Shown here: positions 53,171-63,942 of the stretch, piece by piece | How positions within the stretch are numbered: the first letter of the stretch is position 1 | Layout: each line of letters opens with the position of its first letter | From: Acholoe squamosa | Taxonomy: Eukaryota; Annelida; Polychaeta; Phyllodocida; Polynoidae | NCBI GenBank assembly: GCA_949317995.1 | Contig: OX439043.1 | Coordinates: forward strand, 59,041,339-59,105,338 | Direction of reading: 5' to 3' | Length of the DNA: 64,000 nt | Position numbers and translations under genes: made by a program | The notes under the pieces: generated by a model | What the model saw: the letters and a program-made list of their open reading frames with translations, nothing else | Database searches by the model: none | What the model was told of the DNA's origin: nothing

Positions 53171-54890
53171 GGCTGAGAGTGTGCAGAAGAAAATATTGAA
53201 ACGAAATTGAAGGATGTAAATTTCCTGCTATGTGACGCAGACAGGGAAATCAAGGCGGACACTGACGGATTGATATTGACAAACCGTAATTAGCATTGAC
53301 AATATCTTTTATCAAGACGAGAAGCTATGATTCTTAGCTTCTTTATAAGACTCCCTCAACAGAGCCGATAGAAATAGGGACATTAGCCCTATTCCTCTAG
53401 TAACATCAGAACCCCATATCGACCCTCTGAAAATCCATCTATGTATGTATGCTAAAGAATGTCTTATTACCTGTGGTTGTCCATGGGCATATTGGGCACA
53501 AATTGCCTTTAGGGGAGTAGCCGTTGTTAGGGAAAGTACCACAATGATAATGGGTTATTATAACAAAGGGGTATGCTTAACCAAATGTCACTGCCTTATC
53601 AGTTGCGTTTGATGCAACGATCATTGACCCTTCGGCTTGAAGGCTATTAGATTAGTATGCACTACCAATTTACTTTATCATAGTCTTTCAAGAAGTAAAC
53701 TTGTATGTAATGGAATAAATGAAACGAAAACATTGACCAAGCAGTCTTGATTTACAATCGAGGAACACATTTGCTAGATTAATTTCTAGGAGTGCATTGA
53801 AATGTGAGTTAAATCCTATATAGCCTACATTCGGGAAAAGCTTGACCTTGACCATATTTCTGGATAGTCCCCCCCTTCCCCACCAATGTCTGACAAGGTC
53901 GACTTTCTGGAGGAGACAGTAAACACCCCCTCACCCCTCTCCCCATCCTCGTCCTCGGTCACAACAAACAACTTGGTCGCCTTTCCTATCTCTCTAGACT
54001 GATTATATCTCTACCCTAAAGCTGGTCTCCCTGCTTCCGAATGTCCCCCATGCGACATAACACAGTATCTGGCAAAGCTACCCCGTCGCCTATCGGTGTG
54101 CGGTTTTATGGTGGCCTTACCAATTTATATGCCCATGCATGACCCATCAGAGGAAAACAACAAGAATGCTAGAAAGCGTCCTGAGTGGACAGGGAAAATA
54201 AAAGCTGTACTCTGGGCTATAGGCCCCTCATATAGAGATAGCGAGTCAGAAAAAGTGAGTTACTTTACAAAGTCTGTTTGGGTACCACCTGTGCTGTCAA
54301 CCCCCACAAAGTGCATGTGGCTGCCGATGTGTTGAAAATGGCAAAACAATGATTGAACAACAATCATTGTTTGAACGCAAAGGGTCTTTAGGTACAGGTA
54401 TTAATACATGTAGTACACAGTTTGTTTTATCTACACACTTTGACTTTGTTGGATTAATAAAGTTGAATAAGGCCAAGAAAAAAAAGGTGTGTTTCCAGTA
54501 ACATAGCTCAAAGAGCTAGGGTCGGTAGGTCAGTTTTTGTGTGTGTTTTTTTTTTAAATTTTTATTTTTACATTTATATAGGAAATGTTAGGGCACATAT
54601 CAATAGATGTTTCAAATTCTTTGTAAAAAAATGATGTGCAACTGTGAGAGAGAGGAAGAACACGAAAAGGATACAGGGAAAATCATCAAAAAGTAATGAA
54701 AAATCTCTTTAAAATATAAAAAAAAATGAGAAAAAAATTCAAAATCACAAAAAAAAAAGTTTTTTTGCCCCTGTTTTGTTAGGGTCGGTCGGTTTACTGG
54801 AAACAATCCTTTTATTTTATTTGGCCTAAGATTCAACAAAAATAACAATTTATGGACTGAATTGGATTTTGTGTGACATTTACCTTTTAT
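53171..54890. other. No gene seen; A/T low-complexity at the right
   Basis: A plus frame at 54096-54335 (79 residues) is unrecognised. From 54540 to 54800 there are T and A runs with a GGTCGGT(A/C)GGT.AGTTT... phrase repeated at 54521 and 54783, suggesting a degraded short element with partially inverted T/A tracts. Confidence 0.35.
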
Positions 54891-54903
54891 TACATTGATA
54901 CAG

Positions 54904-54996
54904 ATGGATAATCCAGCACGAGTGGTGGTTATCATTGCCAATAGCGTGACCATGGATAAACATGGAAAGTGCCGCTTCTTCCTCAAGTTTAATTGA
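54904..54996 (+). CDS. Possible terminal coding exon
   Basis: An acceptor-like TTACATTGATACAG at 54890-54903 is followed by 30 codons starting MDNPARVVVIIANSVTMDK and ending CRFFLKFN-TGA. Short and without a recognised family. Listed only because of the acceptor plus an open frame ending cleanly. Chance is a real alternative. Confidence 0.2.
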   Translation: MDNPARVVVIIANSVTMDKHGKCRFFLKFN

Positions 54997-55341
54997 TTGA
55001 ATTATAATTCATTTCGTGCGGACAATTCCTTGTTCCGTGTGGTCTTTTCTTGGTATATGGATAGCATATATTGTTGCACATCTTGTAGCAAATAATACAT
55101 TTAACCAATAACAACAGTTTTTGTGTTTGATGTTAAACAGTCCAGTCATCCAGTTCTAATTCAAAGGGCGATACCGGCGTTGTATAAAAACTAAAACCCT
55201 AGACATGTTCCACGGTTTTACGTCTGACAAGTTGCATTATCTGTATTTCTGATTCTTAATTGGCCTTGACGCAACCGACCTGCCTGAGAAAGTGCAGTCT
55301 AGAACACGTTCCCCCGTACGTTCCCTCTATGAACGTGAGAC

Positions 55342-55348
55342 TATAAAA
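55342..55348 (+). promoter_or_regulatory. TATA box upstream of signal-peptide exon
   Basis: TATAAAA within GACTATAAAATGTC, 91 bp before the ATG at 55439. The spacing would put transcription start near 55370-55380. Confidence 0.35.
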
Positions 55349-55438
55349 TGTCTGGACCATGAATGGAAATAGTTTAGTTCCTGTTATGGGCAAAGGGGGC
55401 GCATCAGTCGTTGAGTACTATACATAAGATGGGCTCGG

Positions 55439-55594
55439 ATGGTGAGTTGCTCGCATGTCAATGGAAAGCTGCCACCTGAGCTGCTCCTGCTTCTGTTCCC
55501 CCTCCTCCTGCTGCAGTTCACCGCTCACACGCCGACCAGGAGCACAACACTGGAGCAGCCCACAGCTGGACACCTTACACACCTGGCCACACAG
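55439..55594 (+). CDS. Possible first coding exon of a secreted or type II membrane protein
   Basis: From the ATG at 55439 an open frame of 52 codons runs into a donor ACACAG|GTAGGC at 55594 in phase 0. The protein starts MVSCSHVNGK, has a strongly hydrophobic core LLLLLFPLLLLQF at about residues 15-27, then a Thr/Ser/His-rich polar stretch (TPTRSTTLEQPTAGH). That is the shape of a signal peptide or signal anchor followed by a stem, as in secreted proteins and Golgi enzymes. A TATA box sits 91 bp upstream. No later exon was recognised before the window's end, and an overlapping minus frame is a shadow of the CTG-rich sequence. The family is unknown. Confidence 0.4.
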
Positions 55595-55639
55595 GTAGGC
55601 TAGTAACGCCGCTAGTAACATGAGTGACTCTTAGTACAT

Positions 55640-56500
55640 CAAGTTACCGAATTCTCGAGTAACTACGTCAAATCTAAGGATAGATCTTTTGGGATGATTG
55701 TTTTATATCAACCCGTTTTGGAATTAAGCTTGTGAACCTATAAGTTAGTTAAGAGTTTCTGAAGTTCAATTAGCTCAATTATACACTATAGGAGAGTTTA
55801 ACGCCTGAAGATGTTTTAACAATAGTATGGTGGCTTACAAATGCGTCATCCCATGCACCTGTGCGACATGAGATAAATACCTCATTTATGTCCAACATGC
55901 CTATGATAGCAGGTTAAATGCATAAATACAGATTTTCTATGATTAGTTTCACAGCTATTTTCTCTATTATTATAATTAGCATTCTAGTGTGCTCGCCTAT
56001 AGAAAACAACATTGTCATACAATATGGTGTATTTGGTTGATTTGACGTTACACAGTAAAACAATGGATTCCTTTTTATACATGAAAACATAGTTAGTGGT
56101 CCCAATCAATCCTTTGCGATATCTTTAGTACTTCGGCTATAATGAATGGTTGCTTTAGTACTTCGGCATTTGCAATAAGGGAAAATATACCTTATCATAG
56201 GAAGTATACACTCACATAATGTTAGAAGGCGCAGGAAGTAGGTAGCTACCTTCTTCTTACCCTCAGGGAACAAACCAAGAATGGCCCTCAAAATGTAACC
56301 TAGGCCTTAGTACCTCACAAAATGCATTTGGCATTAGGGCTAGAACGGCGCGTTTGTCCCAGTAGGTACACAGAAATAGTCTCCTGTGGGCTGTTTCACA
56401 AAAGAAGTAACCCCATCTCATGATCTCAAATATAGATATTGTTAGGCTTACACGAAACAATGTAAAATTTGACCTTTTCAGTCAATACGGGGAAACCACC
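55640..56500. other. No gene seen
   Basis: Contains a short direct duplication TTTAGTACTTCGGC (about 56124-56137 and 56154-56167). This would be intron if the exon at 55439 is real. Confidence 0.35.
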
Positions 56501-56745
56501 AGACACCAGCAAGGCCTATAGCCGGAAAATTCACTGCATGGCCGGTGGGAATTATCGGAATGCCAGATCAAATGCCTTGGGCTATACATTTAGTTTTTTT
56601 ACGGTTTCTAAATCAGACCATTATTTAGCGGTTTACAGTGCAAAACAAAAAGCATTACTGCCTGTTGAGATTTCCTTGGAAATAAATGAATTAAACAATT
56701 AAAAATAGTCCACTCTTCCTATTCATTCCTGAAAAGGAAACGTAG
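56501..56745 (+). repeat. Dispersed repeat R-E, copy 2
   Basis: Diverged match to 33180-33400, best around TTTTTACGGTTTCTAAATCA and GACCATTATTTAGCGGTTTA. Confidence 0.5.
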
Positions 56746-57554
56746 GATTACTGGAAAGTCAACAATGCTTCTGTTCTGAATTCATGTTTTTAAAAGCTAA
56801 AATTGAAAATATAAATACTAGGATGCCCGAAGTACGCTTATCCATCTCTACAATAATAAACAGCATTAGCTGGAAATGCAGATTTTAGTCATATAATTTT
56901 TTTTTTTTTTAGTTTGGCACGCCACTGGCTAGCTTTTATTGGATATGTCATCTCCATCCTCCGATTGCACTGTGAGACACTTCCTGAACAATGCCTTAAC
57001 CACTGGGTTCTGATTCTTTCATAGGCGTAGGTCCAAAATATCGTGTGTTGAATAACGCATGCATGTATACATACATACAAGGATTATGCAATACTAGATC
57101 TTAATAATTGTTCAAAAAAAGAGCGGAATGTGATGACTTCTAGACATATCGAATGACTAGAAAATATGTAAATATAATTGTAAGAATACTTTCTTATCAT
57201 TAGCTTAAGTCAAATGACAATTATCTCATATTATCTCATTGGTTTAAGCGTCACGTATACCTGTCGGCAGCATGGAATCTGCATGGTACAGTAAAATGGA
57301 CCCAAATAAAAAGCAGGGGTCCGCTATGACAGCCACCAATGCAGTTGTGCGGGTGCTGCCATGCATTATCCTGATTGGAATACTTATTCCTTTTAGTTCA
57401 AAAGGGACATGATGCCAAAGGCCTAAGGGGTTCTAGAGATGAAATAAATCTAATTAAGCCATAAGCTCATGGCACCCCAGACAGTGCGACGCCCCCCCCC
57501 CCCTCCATATCAAACTTCTTATTTTTCACTCATTTCTGCTCAAAGTGACACATA
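56746..57554. other. No gene seen
   Basis: A T-run near 56899-56910 and a C-run near 57493-57504. Nothing else supported. Confidence 0.35.
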
Positions 57555-57906
57555 AAGGTCGAATCCCACATGGCGAAAAATGGTTCGAATGTCTCAGCGA
57601 TTTTGAATCTGTTGTGTTTGTGGGACCTTCCCCAAATTTGTATGGGTTATTAAGTACAGCAGGGTGTATAGAACACAAGCACTCTTTTGCGATATTAGGC
57701 TAGAAAATGTATAATTCACAGAGATATAAACATCAACAAAGGCAAAATATCCCAAAGAATGCATGGGAAAATGCAACAGTGTCCCTGTGTTCTATACACC
57801 CTACTGTAGTTATAACCCTTGTGAATTTGGGTTGGTCCCACAAACGGAACAGATGCAAAATCACACAGATATTTGAAACATTTTCCGCCATGTTGGATTC
57901 GACCTT
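57555..57906. mobile_element. 352-bp foldback/MITE with ~130-bp inverted arms
   Basis: The left arm (57555-57688) begins AAGGTCGAATCCCACATGGC, and the right arm read inverted from 57906 begins AAGGTCGAATCCAACATGGC. The arms stay aligned through GGGTGTATAGAACACA, with roughly 80-85 percent identity by eye, and an ~85-bp loop. Transcription through it would give a long imperfect double-stranded RNA. Non-coding. Confidence 0.8.
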
Positions 57907-58084
57907 AACATCGGACCAGACAACAATAAGATCGTGTCTCACAAGCACAATTACATCGTGCATGGACGATGACATCGTTATAATTTAATTCACCTGGTAT
58001 ATTTAGATTGGCTTTAAGCCTTAAGTAATCAGACTATTAGTCTCTATCTCTGAGTGATACTCGTTGCTTGAATAAGTCACTCGT

Positions 58085-58192
58085 ATACCCATAGTCCACT
58101 GAGCCTCTTCGGCCGACTTTTGTGTAGGAAATGTATGGCCAAAGTTGGTCGAAGAGGCCCAGTGGATTATGGGTCTTATAAAGGTTTTTTGT
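58085..58192. mobile_element. MITE M2, copy 1
   Basis: TACCCATAGTCCACTGAGCC at the left and, inverted from the right, ACCCATAATCCACTGGGCCT; both arms continue CTTCGGCC/CTTCGACC. About 105 bp, closing around TTTTGTGTAGGAAATGTATGG. Confidence 0.75.
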
Positions 58193-58366
58193 ACTATGGC
58201 AGTTTTAACTTTATCTTCATACATGATACTGTACGATTGCAAGACAGTACGTGGTGCTATGAATGAATTTCAATCAATCATCGGATAATCATGATGTACC
58301 TGAGACCCCTTTGGCACCAGTGGTAATCCCGACTGCCACTATATTGATCGTCGAGCAATCCTAATA

Positions 58367-58456
58367 CCCATAGTCCATTGGGCCTCTTCGGCCGACTTTT
58401 GTGTAGGGAATGTATGGCTAAAAATGGCCGAAGAGGCCCAGGGGACAATAGGTATA
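58367..58456. mobile_element. MITE M2, copy 2
   Basis: TACCCATAGTCCATTGGGCC at the left, inverted partner ending GTATAAT at the right, with the same central TTTTGTGTAGGGAATGTATGG. About 280 bp from copy 1. Confidence 0.75.
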
Positions 58457-58524
58457 ATAAAGGTTGTGACTGTGCCTCAAGATTCAAACTCTTTAACAAA
58501 TCTAGCTAGAGCTTACCCCCGTTA

Positions 58525-58828
58525 TAGCCATAGTCCACAGAGGCAGGCCGACAAAGAGGGAAGATAATCAAAGTCGGGAATGTTTTGTCAGGAGTTTCTT
58601 AGTTATTGTCGGGAAGTTTACATCTAAAAATATCAAATAATTTGATATTAATTCTCCTTTCATTGTCGGCCATTTTGTCGAATATTTTTTACCCAGAAAA
58701 TCATTATCTGTGAGTAGCTATCACATTTCAAAGTCCACAGCATATTTTTCTCCTCTTTTTCTGCCAATTATTCATTATTATCTGCCCTAGGATTGGCCGA
58801 CAATGGCCCTGTGGACTATGGGTATAAT
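58525..58828. mobile_element. MITE M2-related element, copy 3 (longer interior)
   Basis: TAGCCATAGTCCACAGAGGC with GGCCGACAAAG at the left and, inverted from the right, TACCCATAGTCCACAGGGCC with ATTGTCGGCC. The ~300-bp interior is unlike copies 1 and 2 and includes a repeated TGTCGG(C/G)/CAAAGTCGGGAATGT pattern. Confidence 0.65.
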
Positions 58829-59251
58829 CGGAGAGTAGCTGAGATTCTGATCCACAAACTCAGTGATCAAGGGGATTCACTGGTAGCACCGCTTAAACCC
58901 TGTGTCCACTGGGCGATATGACTTATTTGAGCACCCAATAGATAAATAAATTTGGTGGTGGACGAGAAACCAGGCGATTGGACTCTTACATGATAGGATT
59001 CTTAACATCAGTGGCTAGCATTGACCATTATTTCTTGTATCACAAGCCCTACAGTGCTGTGATGCTGACCAGTGTACAACCAGGAGGGTATTGCACATAT
59101 GGGAAAATGTAGTTTTGCCTATAAGAAGTGTCTCGCTTATAGTACTCTCTTTCCTTGTAGTCCTATGTTGTGTTACACACAAGAGGTCACGCCAGTCTTG
59201 CCCTAGAAAGGGGTGTCTGCCTCTGCCTGTCGTACACATTCCTGCTTTAAG
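58829..59251. other. No gene seen
   Basis: No supported feature. Confidence 0.35.
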
Positions 59252-59386
59252 CGGGTATTCCATTGCGTCGGTCGGCTGTCGATCGGCCAAAAATTTTAAT
59301 CCGATGAAAAAAAAAATCAGCTGACGGAATTGCATTGGTCGGATTATGGAATTTACGGCTGACCGACGCAATGGAATTCCGGCTTT
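59252..59386. mobile_element. MITE M3 with ~30-bp inverted repeats
   Basis: GGGTATTCCATTGCGTCGGTC at the left (20-base core GGTATTCCATTGCGTCGGTC) and, inverted from the right, CCGGAATTCCATTGCGTCGG. The inner arms GTCGATCGGCC..AATCCGA / TTGGTCGGATTATGG pair further. About 135 bp. Confidence 0.7.
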
Positions 59387-60820
59387 AGTGGTTAATCATA
59401 GAACAGATGTGTTCAAAGGTCCTAGTAGTGCAGCACAAACTATTTCTAAGCAAGATAGGTGACTTTTCAGATTAATGTGGTGAGTGGGAGTTGGCTGGTG
59501 AAGTAGAGCATTACTTTTTAGGGAAAGAGGGCACCTATTCCCAGCTCTATTTGGTATAAATACAAAAGGCTCCGGGTATAGCTCTGAGTCAGCTGTGATT
59601 TGAGTACACTGTAGGTCCGACCCCTCTCTGCCGGGAGCCAGGGTGAGGAAGTGAGTGGTGGAAAATGGCCCTTACCTTATTTGATAACCCACAAAAAAGA
59701 ATCAATTATGGCTTTTCACGTACTGCTCCACACTTTAAAAGGCACTCACTACCCCAGAATTAGGCACTCTCTACCTTCTATAAACCTTGAGGCTTTTTCC
59801 AGACGGACACATTAGGCTTTTTCCAGACTTCTCATGGTAGTTTCCTTACTTTCCACTCCCATATCTACTGCATCCTTCGAAAGACACCCGTCGCCCAATA
59901 AGAGTAATGATAGTCACTTCCCTATGAAGCAGACTGTGTTGCCAAAAGTACTGACTTCTTTGCTTGGTCACACCAGGAGGGTGTTGCGAAAGGACAGAAA
60001 TTCAATTCTGGCGGAGGTCCTATTCCCAAATGGGAACTGACTACCCCCAAGCAATGACTTCTCCCCTGTTTTGCAGCAAGGTAATAGGTTATAGAATTGA
60101 TTCTTAAGTTTTCATGAATTGGGGAATGCTTTCCAGTATGACTCACATTAAGAGGATTGATTCTGAGTGTAAGGTAAGAAGTTTGTTCTGAGCAGCAGAA
60201 CAGGCAGGAACTGGAAGGTGAGTTGCGTCAGTGAGAATCCGGTTCCGATTCTTTTCGCAATAGCCTCCTGCAGAGGAGACCTGCACTTTTGCATGGATTT
60301 TCTCTGTTTCCTTTATATCCTAATACACCTGGGTACGTACTTAGATCATTGTACTGAAGGAAGTGATTCCTGCAAGGCGGGTTCTTACTTCGGAAGCACT
60401 GAGCACTTGTTGAGCAACATGCCAGTTGATTAACTTTGAACCAACTTTTTATCAGGTATGTGCCAATGCAGATCAGAATGTCAGCAAAGTGCAAGATGAG
60501 ACCCCTCGTTTTTGAGATAAGAACTATCTAGGGGATACGATTATGATGTATCATTGATGTCATATTGTAGCATGAATACAACATATTAAAATTCATATCA
60601 TTATGACATGAATATCTCACATGACATTTACTATGTCTGAATTATTGAGTAAAGATATCTTTGTAGTGTTGCTGGTAACACATTAATGTTAATTAATTTT
60701 GTTAAACCAAAGAGTCAAGAAATAGACATGAGTCAGTAATGTCTTCAGGTTGATCAAATTAAGACGTCACATAGACATCACTTGTGTGTGTCACTATAAG
60801 TTAATTATGTTATCATAAGC
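59387..60820. other. No gene seen
   Basis: Contains short duplicates such as GGCACTC.CTACC and TTAGGCTTTTTCCAGAC (about 59740-59830). No coding supported. Confidence 0.35.
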
Positions 60821-60821
60821 G

Positions 60822-60882
<61 letters not shown>
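60822..60882. repeat. (TA)n microsatellite next to a Ngaro remnant
   Basis: About 30 TA units ending immediately before ATGATGTGGAATAAG, which begins a Ngaro-like fragment. Confidence 0.9.
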
Positions 60883-60886
<4 letters not shown>

Positions 60887-60975
60887 TGGAATAAGAAGGA
60901 GACAGTGAGTTTGGTGGGTATTGATATTGTCCTATCATACCATACATGCCAAAAAACAACCCGCCAAACACAATG
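60883..60975 (-). mobile_element. Degenerate fragment of a Ngaro B-type terminal repeat
   Basis: GAGTTTGGTGGGTATTGAT, CCATACATGCCAAAAA and CGCCAAACACA, in order and spacing, match the inner part of B1 and adjacent sequence (27061-27135). The rest of B and all coding regions are absent. It also abuts (TA)n, like the complete copy. Confidence 0.6.
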
Positions 60976-61937
60976 TAGAAGACATTCCAAAATCTTGGGG
61001 TTTAGCATAAGCCAGGCCCCTGGCAAATGTACCTTACACTGTGGACAACTTTCTCACGTCCATATGCTAAACCCTTAAGGGCTCTAACCACTCAAGGGCA
61101 GCATCTGTAAATGGTGGATCTAATATTGACATTTTCTCAGCAGGATTACCAAGTAATTGATCCATTTACCTTGCATATAAGGTGCATCCTCACCTGACTT
61201 TGAGTGGCAATTGTAGACCTGATGGAGTTTAGGGAATTTCGATGTCTACAGATGGATGTAATAGCAGGGGTAGAGGTGCAATTAGCACTTCAGTTCTGTT
61301 CTATGATGAAACATCCTCATTGACTCAGCTATCAGGGTTGGGTTGACAGGGTCCTTGTTTTTCTCCTCTATCTGATGTTTATCATAGACTCCTACACTTC
61401 AATGAACAAAGTTATTCTGGAGCTGGGAGTGTACCTTATATGCAGGGTATATGGATTAATCAATGGGTAAATACTGCTAAAATACATGTTATACAAGTGG
61501 GAAACTTTTTTTTTCAAGATGCTGCCCCTGAATGATTAGAGCTCTTAAACTGTTAGCATAACACACGCTGACATGTGCTCCTCTTGTTAACCCTATAAGG
61601 GCTTTAAACCATTAATGATGGAATATTATACTCTGCCATGTTGCTGGTCTGAGTCCCCACTGCCCCCTGAGGCCCCCCCCAACAAACAAACTCTGTATGT
61701 GTGCCATATCATCTCCTGACATACCTATATATTTCCTATATGTGTGACGTCATTTTAGGGATTTCCCAAGGGGTTTCCTGGAATTTAGACTATTTTTCAT
61801 CATTAAGCCTTGAGTCCACTAAAAAAAATCTGTATAAATCAATTAATTTCCGTATATTAGGCTTTTATATACGGACACTATACGGAGGTAATTTAAGAAC
61901 AATTTTATTAATATAGGTCCCGCATTTCAGCCTCCGC
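60976..61937. other. No gene seen
   Basis: No feature supported until LINE coding starts. CCCT(T/A)AAGGGCT occurs at about 61073 and 61592, a minor direct repeat. Confidence 0.35.
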
Positions 61938-62990
61938 ATGTGCTTATATAATATCTATGTGGAAAAACAGCTTCCAGTCAATGAGTACATACCAATGTTC
62001 CCGGATTGCAATGTAGATGTTGAATTACATCATGTGACGATAGATGAATGTAGAAAGATTGTGAAGGATATTGACAGTCATAAGAGCACTTGTATTGACA
62101 AAGTTAGGGCCTCATTTATAAAGGACTGTTTAATGACAAAAGTGACATTGTTGCAGAACTTTGTAAATACGTCATTTGATACTTGCACATTACCAGATGA
62201 CTTAAAAATCGGATATATAACACCGTTACCAAAGGATGGTTCTTTAAGCAACGTAGCCAATTGGCGCCCTATTACTGTTACTAATATATTCTCTAAGCTG
62301 ATAGAAAAGCTCGTTCACAAACAGTTAATGAGACACTTGTTGGAGAATAATGTAATCAGTAGATACCAATATGGTTTTATGCCAAAAATATCTACAGTAG
62401 ATGCTACATTTGGTTTAATACAATGTCTATTAAATGCAAGAAATAGAGGAGAGGTATCTCTGATAGTTTTTCTGGATCTTAAAAAAGCGTTTAATACGGT
62501 TAATCAGGCTATATTGCTAGAAAAATTGGTACATGTAGGTGTAAAAAAAAAATTTGTTACATGGATAAAAGGTTTTTGGTAGATCGCTGTCAAATTACAA
62601 GGGCAACCAAGCAATTGTCTGATAAAAAATCACTTGAATGGGGCGTGGCCCAAGGGACTGTGTTGGGTCCCCTTTTGTTTAATATTTATATAAAATGACA
62701 TTGTCCAATGTTTTGAACATAGTCAATACTTTTTATATGTGGACGATATAGCTATGGTCATAAATGGAAAAGATGCTAGAATTATAGGCCTAACACAGTT
62801 AATACAAGATGATCTCAATAGGGTAGAACAATAGTGTAATATTAATATGTTAACCATAAATGTTAAAAGACTAATTCTCTGTGGTGTCATAGTATTTACC
62901 AATACTTCAAAAAATCGCTTGTGTATATGGGGGGGTAAGGTACTGGATGTGGTGAAACTCTTTAATTACCTTGGTGCAGGATTACTATGA
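61938..62990 (+). pseudogene. LINE reverse transcriptase fragment (CR1/jockey-like)
   Basis: Frame 61938-62582: KIGYITPLPKDGS, SNVANWRPITVTNIFSKLIE and YQYGFMPKISTVDA (fingers motifs) and SLIVFLDLKKAFNTVN (motif A Asp). A shift near 62570 leads to LSDKKSLEWGVAQGTVLGPL (motif B), then FLYVDDIAMV (catalytic YVDD at 62736-62747), then DDLNRVEQ-stop-CNINMLTIN and VVKLFNYLG near 62975. At that point RT homology stops. The preceding sequence lacks an endonuclease, so this copy is truncated at both ends and carries several stops. Confidence 0.85.
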
Positions 62991-63650
62991 CCACTTTTAA
63001 GTGCGTGTATGAAACATAACTTAACTCAGAATAAAGAGTGCTGGCTCTTAGGTGACTATAATGTAAATACACGTAGTAGGAATTGTGCCAAATTTAAGAT
63101 AATGAGTACTTTTTTGAAAGATGTTGGTTTGACATATTTAAAAACATAACCAACATATTTACATAAATACGGAAGGTCAACACTTGATCAGTGTATACCA
63201 ATGGTAAATGTGTGAGTGAGGTAGGATTGTTTGATGATATTTGTGGAGACCACATACCTGTCTACATTGTGCGGAAGTATAAAAGGGTACCCAGAGAACG
63301 GGTGATGACTGTAATGGGAAGAGATTTCAGAGGCTTATCCCGAAATGATTTCAAAGAATACATTGATGAATGCATGTGGAATGTAAACTTGAATGAATGT
63401 GATGTGAAAATGTTGTATGAAGAAATAGTGGTGAATATTGTTGAGTATTTGGACCGTCATCACCCTGTACGAGAAAGATCTATCCAGCCAAATGATCCCT
63501 TCTATGATGAAAATATAGCAAACCTTATCATAAGGAAAAAAAGTTTATTTAAGGAGGCTAAAAAGTACCGCATTGGTAGGGAGAATTTACCTTTGATTAA
63601 GGCTAAAAAAAATGAAGAAAAAAATTGCTAAAAAACTGAGTGAAAAAAGA
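62990..63650 (+). pseudogene. LINE AP-endonuclease C-terminal half plus linker
   Basis: ECWLLGDYNVNTRSRN (endonuclease GDFN-type motif), LKDVGLTYL, YGRSTLDQ and then, after a frame shift, YTNGKCVSEVGLFDDICGDH with IPVY (the catalytic GDH/SDH motif), and a Lys/Arg-rich linker to about 63631 (DPFYDENIANLIIRKKSLFK). In intact elements this domain precedes the RT. Here it follows an RT fragment, so it belongs to a second copy. Confidence 0.8.
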
Positions 63651-63704
63651 AAGGGTATTACTACGGAGCCCCTAATAGGACATACCAAAAATAAAATTTC
63701 CACA

Positions 63705-63925
63705 GAAAAAAATATTCTTGCGGAAACTGAGCAATTCTTGCGGAAACTGAACAATTCTTGCAGATACTGAACAATTCTTGCAGATACTAAACTGTTCTTG
63801 TGGAAACTGACTGATGATAAACTCCTCAAGCCCCAACATGAATGTTTCTGTACCCGCAAGAATCGTTTCTGTACCTGCAGAAATATTTTCTGTACCCGCA
63901 AAAATATTTCTCTACCCACAAGAAT
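63705..63925. repeat. Minisatellite with inverted second half
   Basis: Four to five 20-22-bp units ATTCTTGCGGAAACTGA(G/A)CA or ATTCTTGCAGATACTGAACA, then after 63840 units in the opposite sense (TTTCTGTACCCGCAAGAAT, TTTCTGTACCTGCAGAAAT, TTTCTGTACCCGCAAAAAT). It separates the endonuclease block from a renewed RT segment. Confidence 0.75.
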
Positions 63926-63942
63926 AGTTGTTACTGAGAAAA

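Noticed and set aside
54096..54335. 79-residue plus ORF
   Set aside because: No domain, splice signal or repeat relationship that supports coding.
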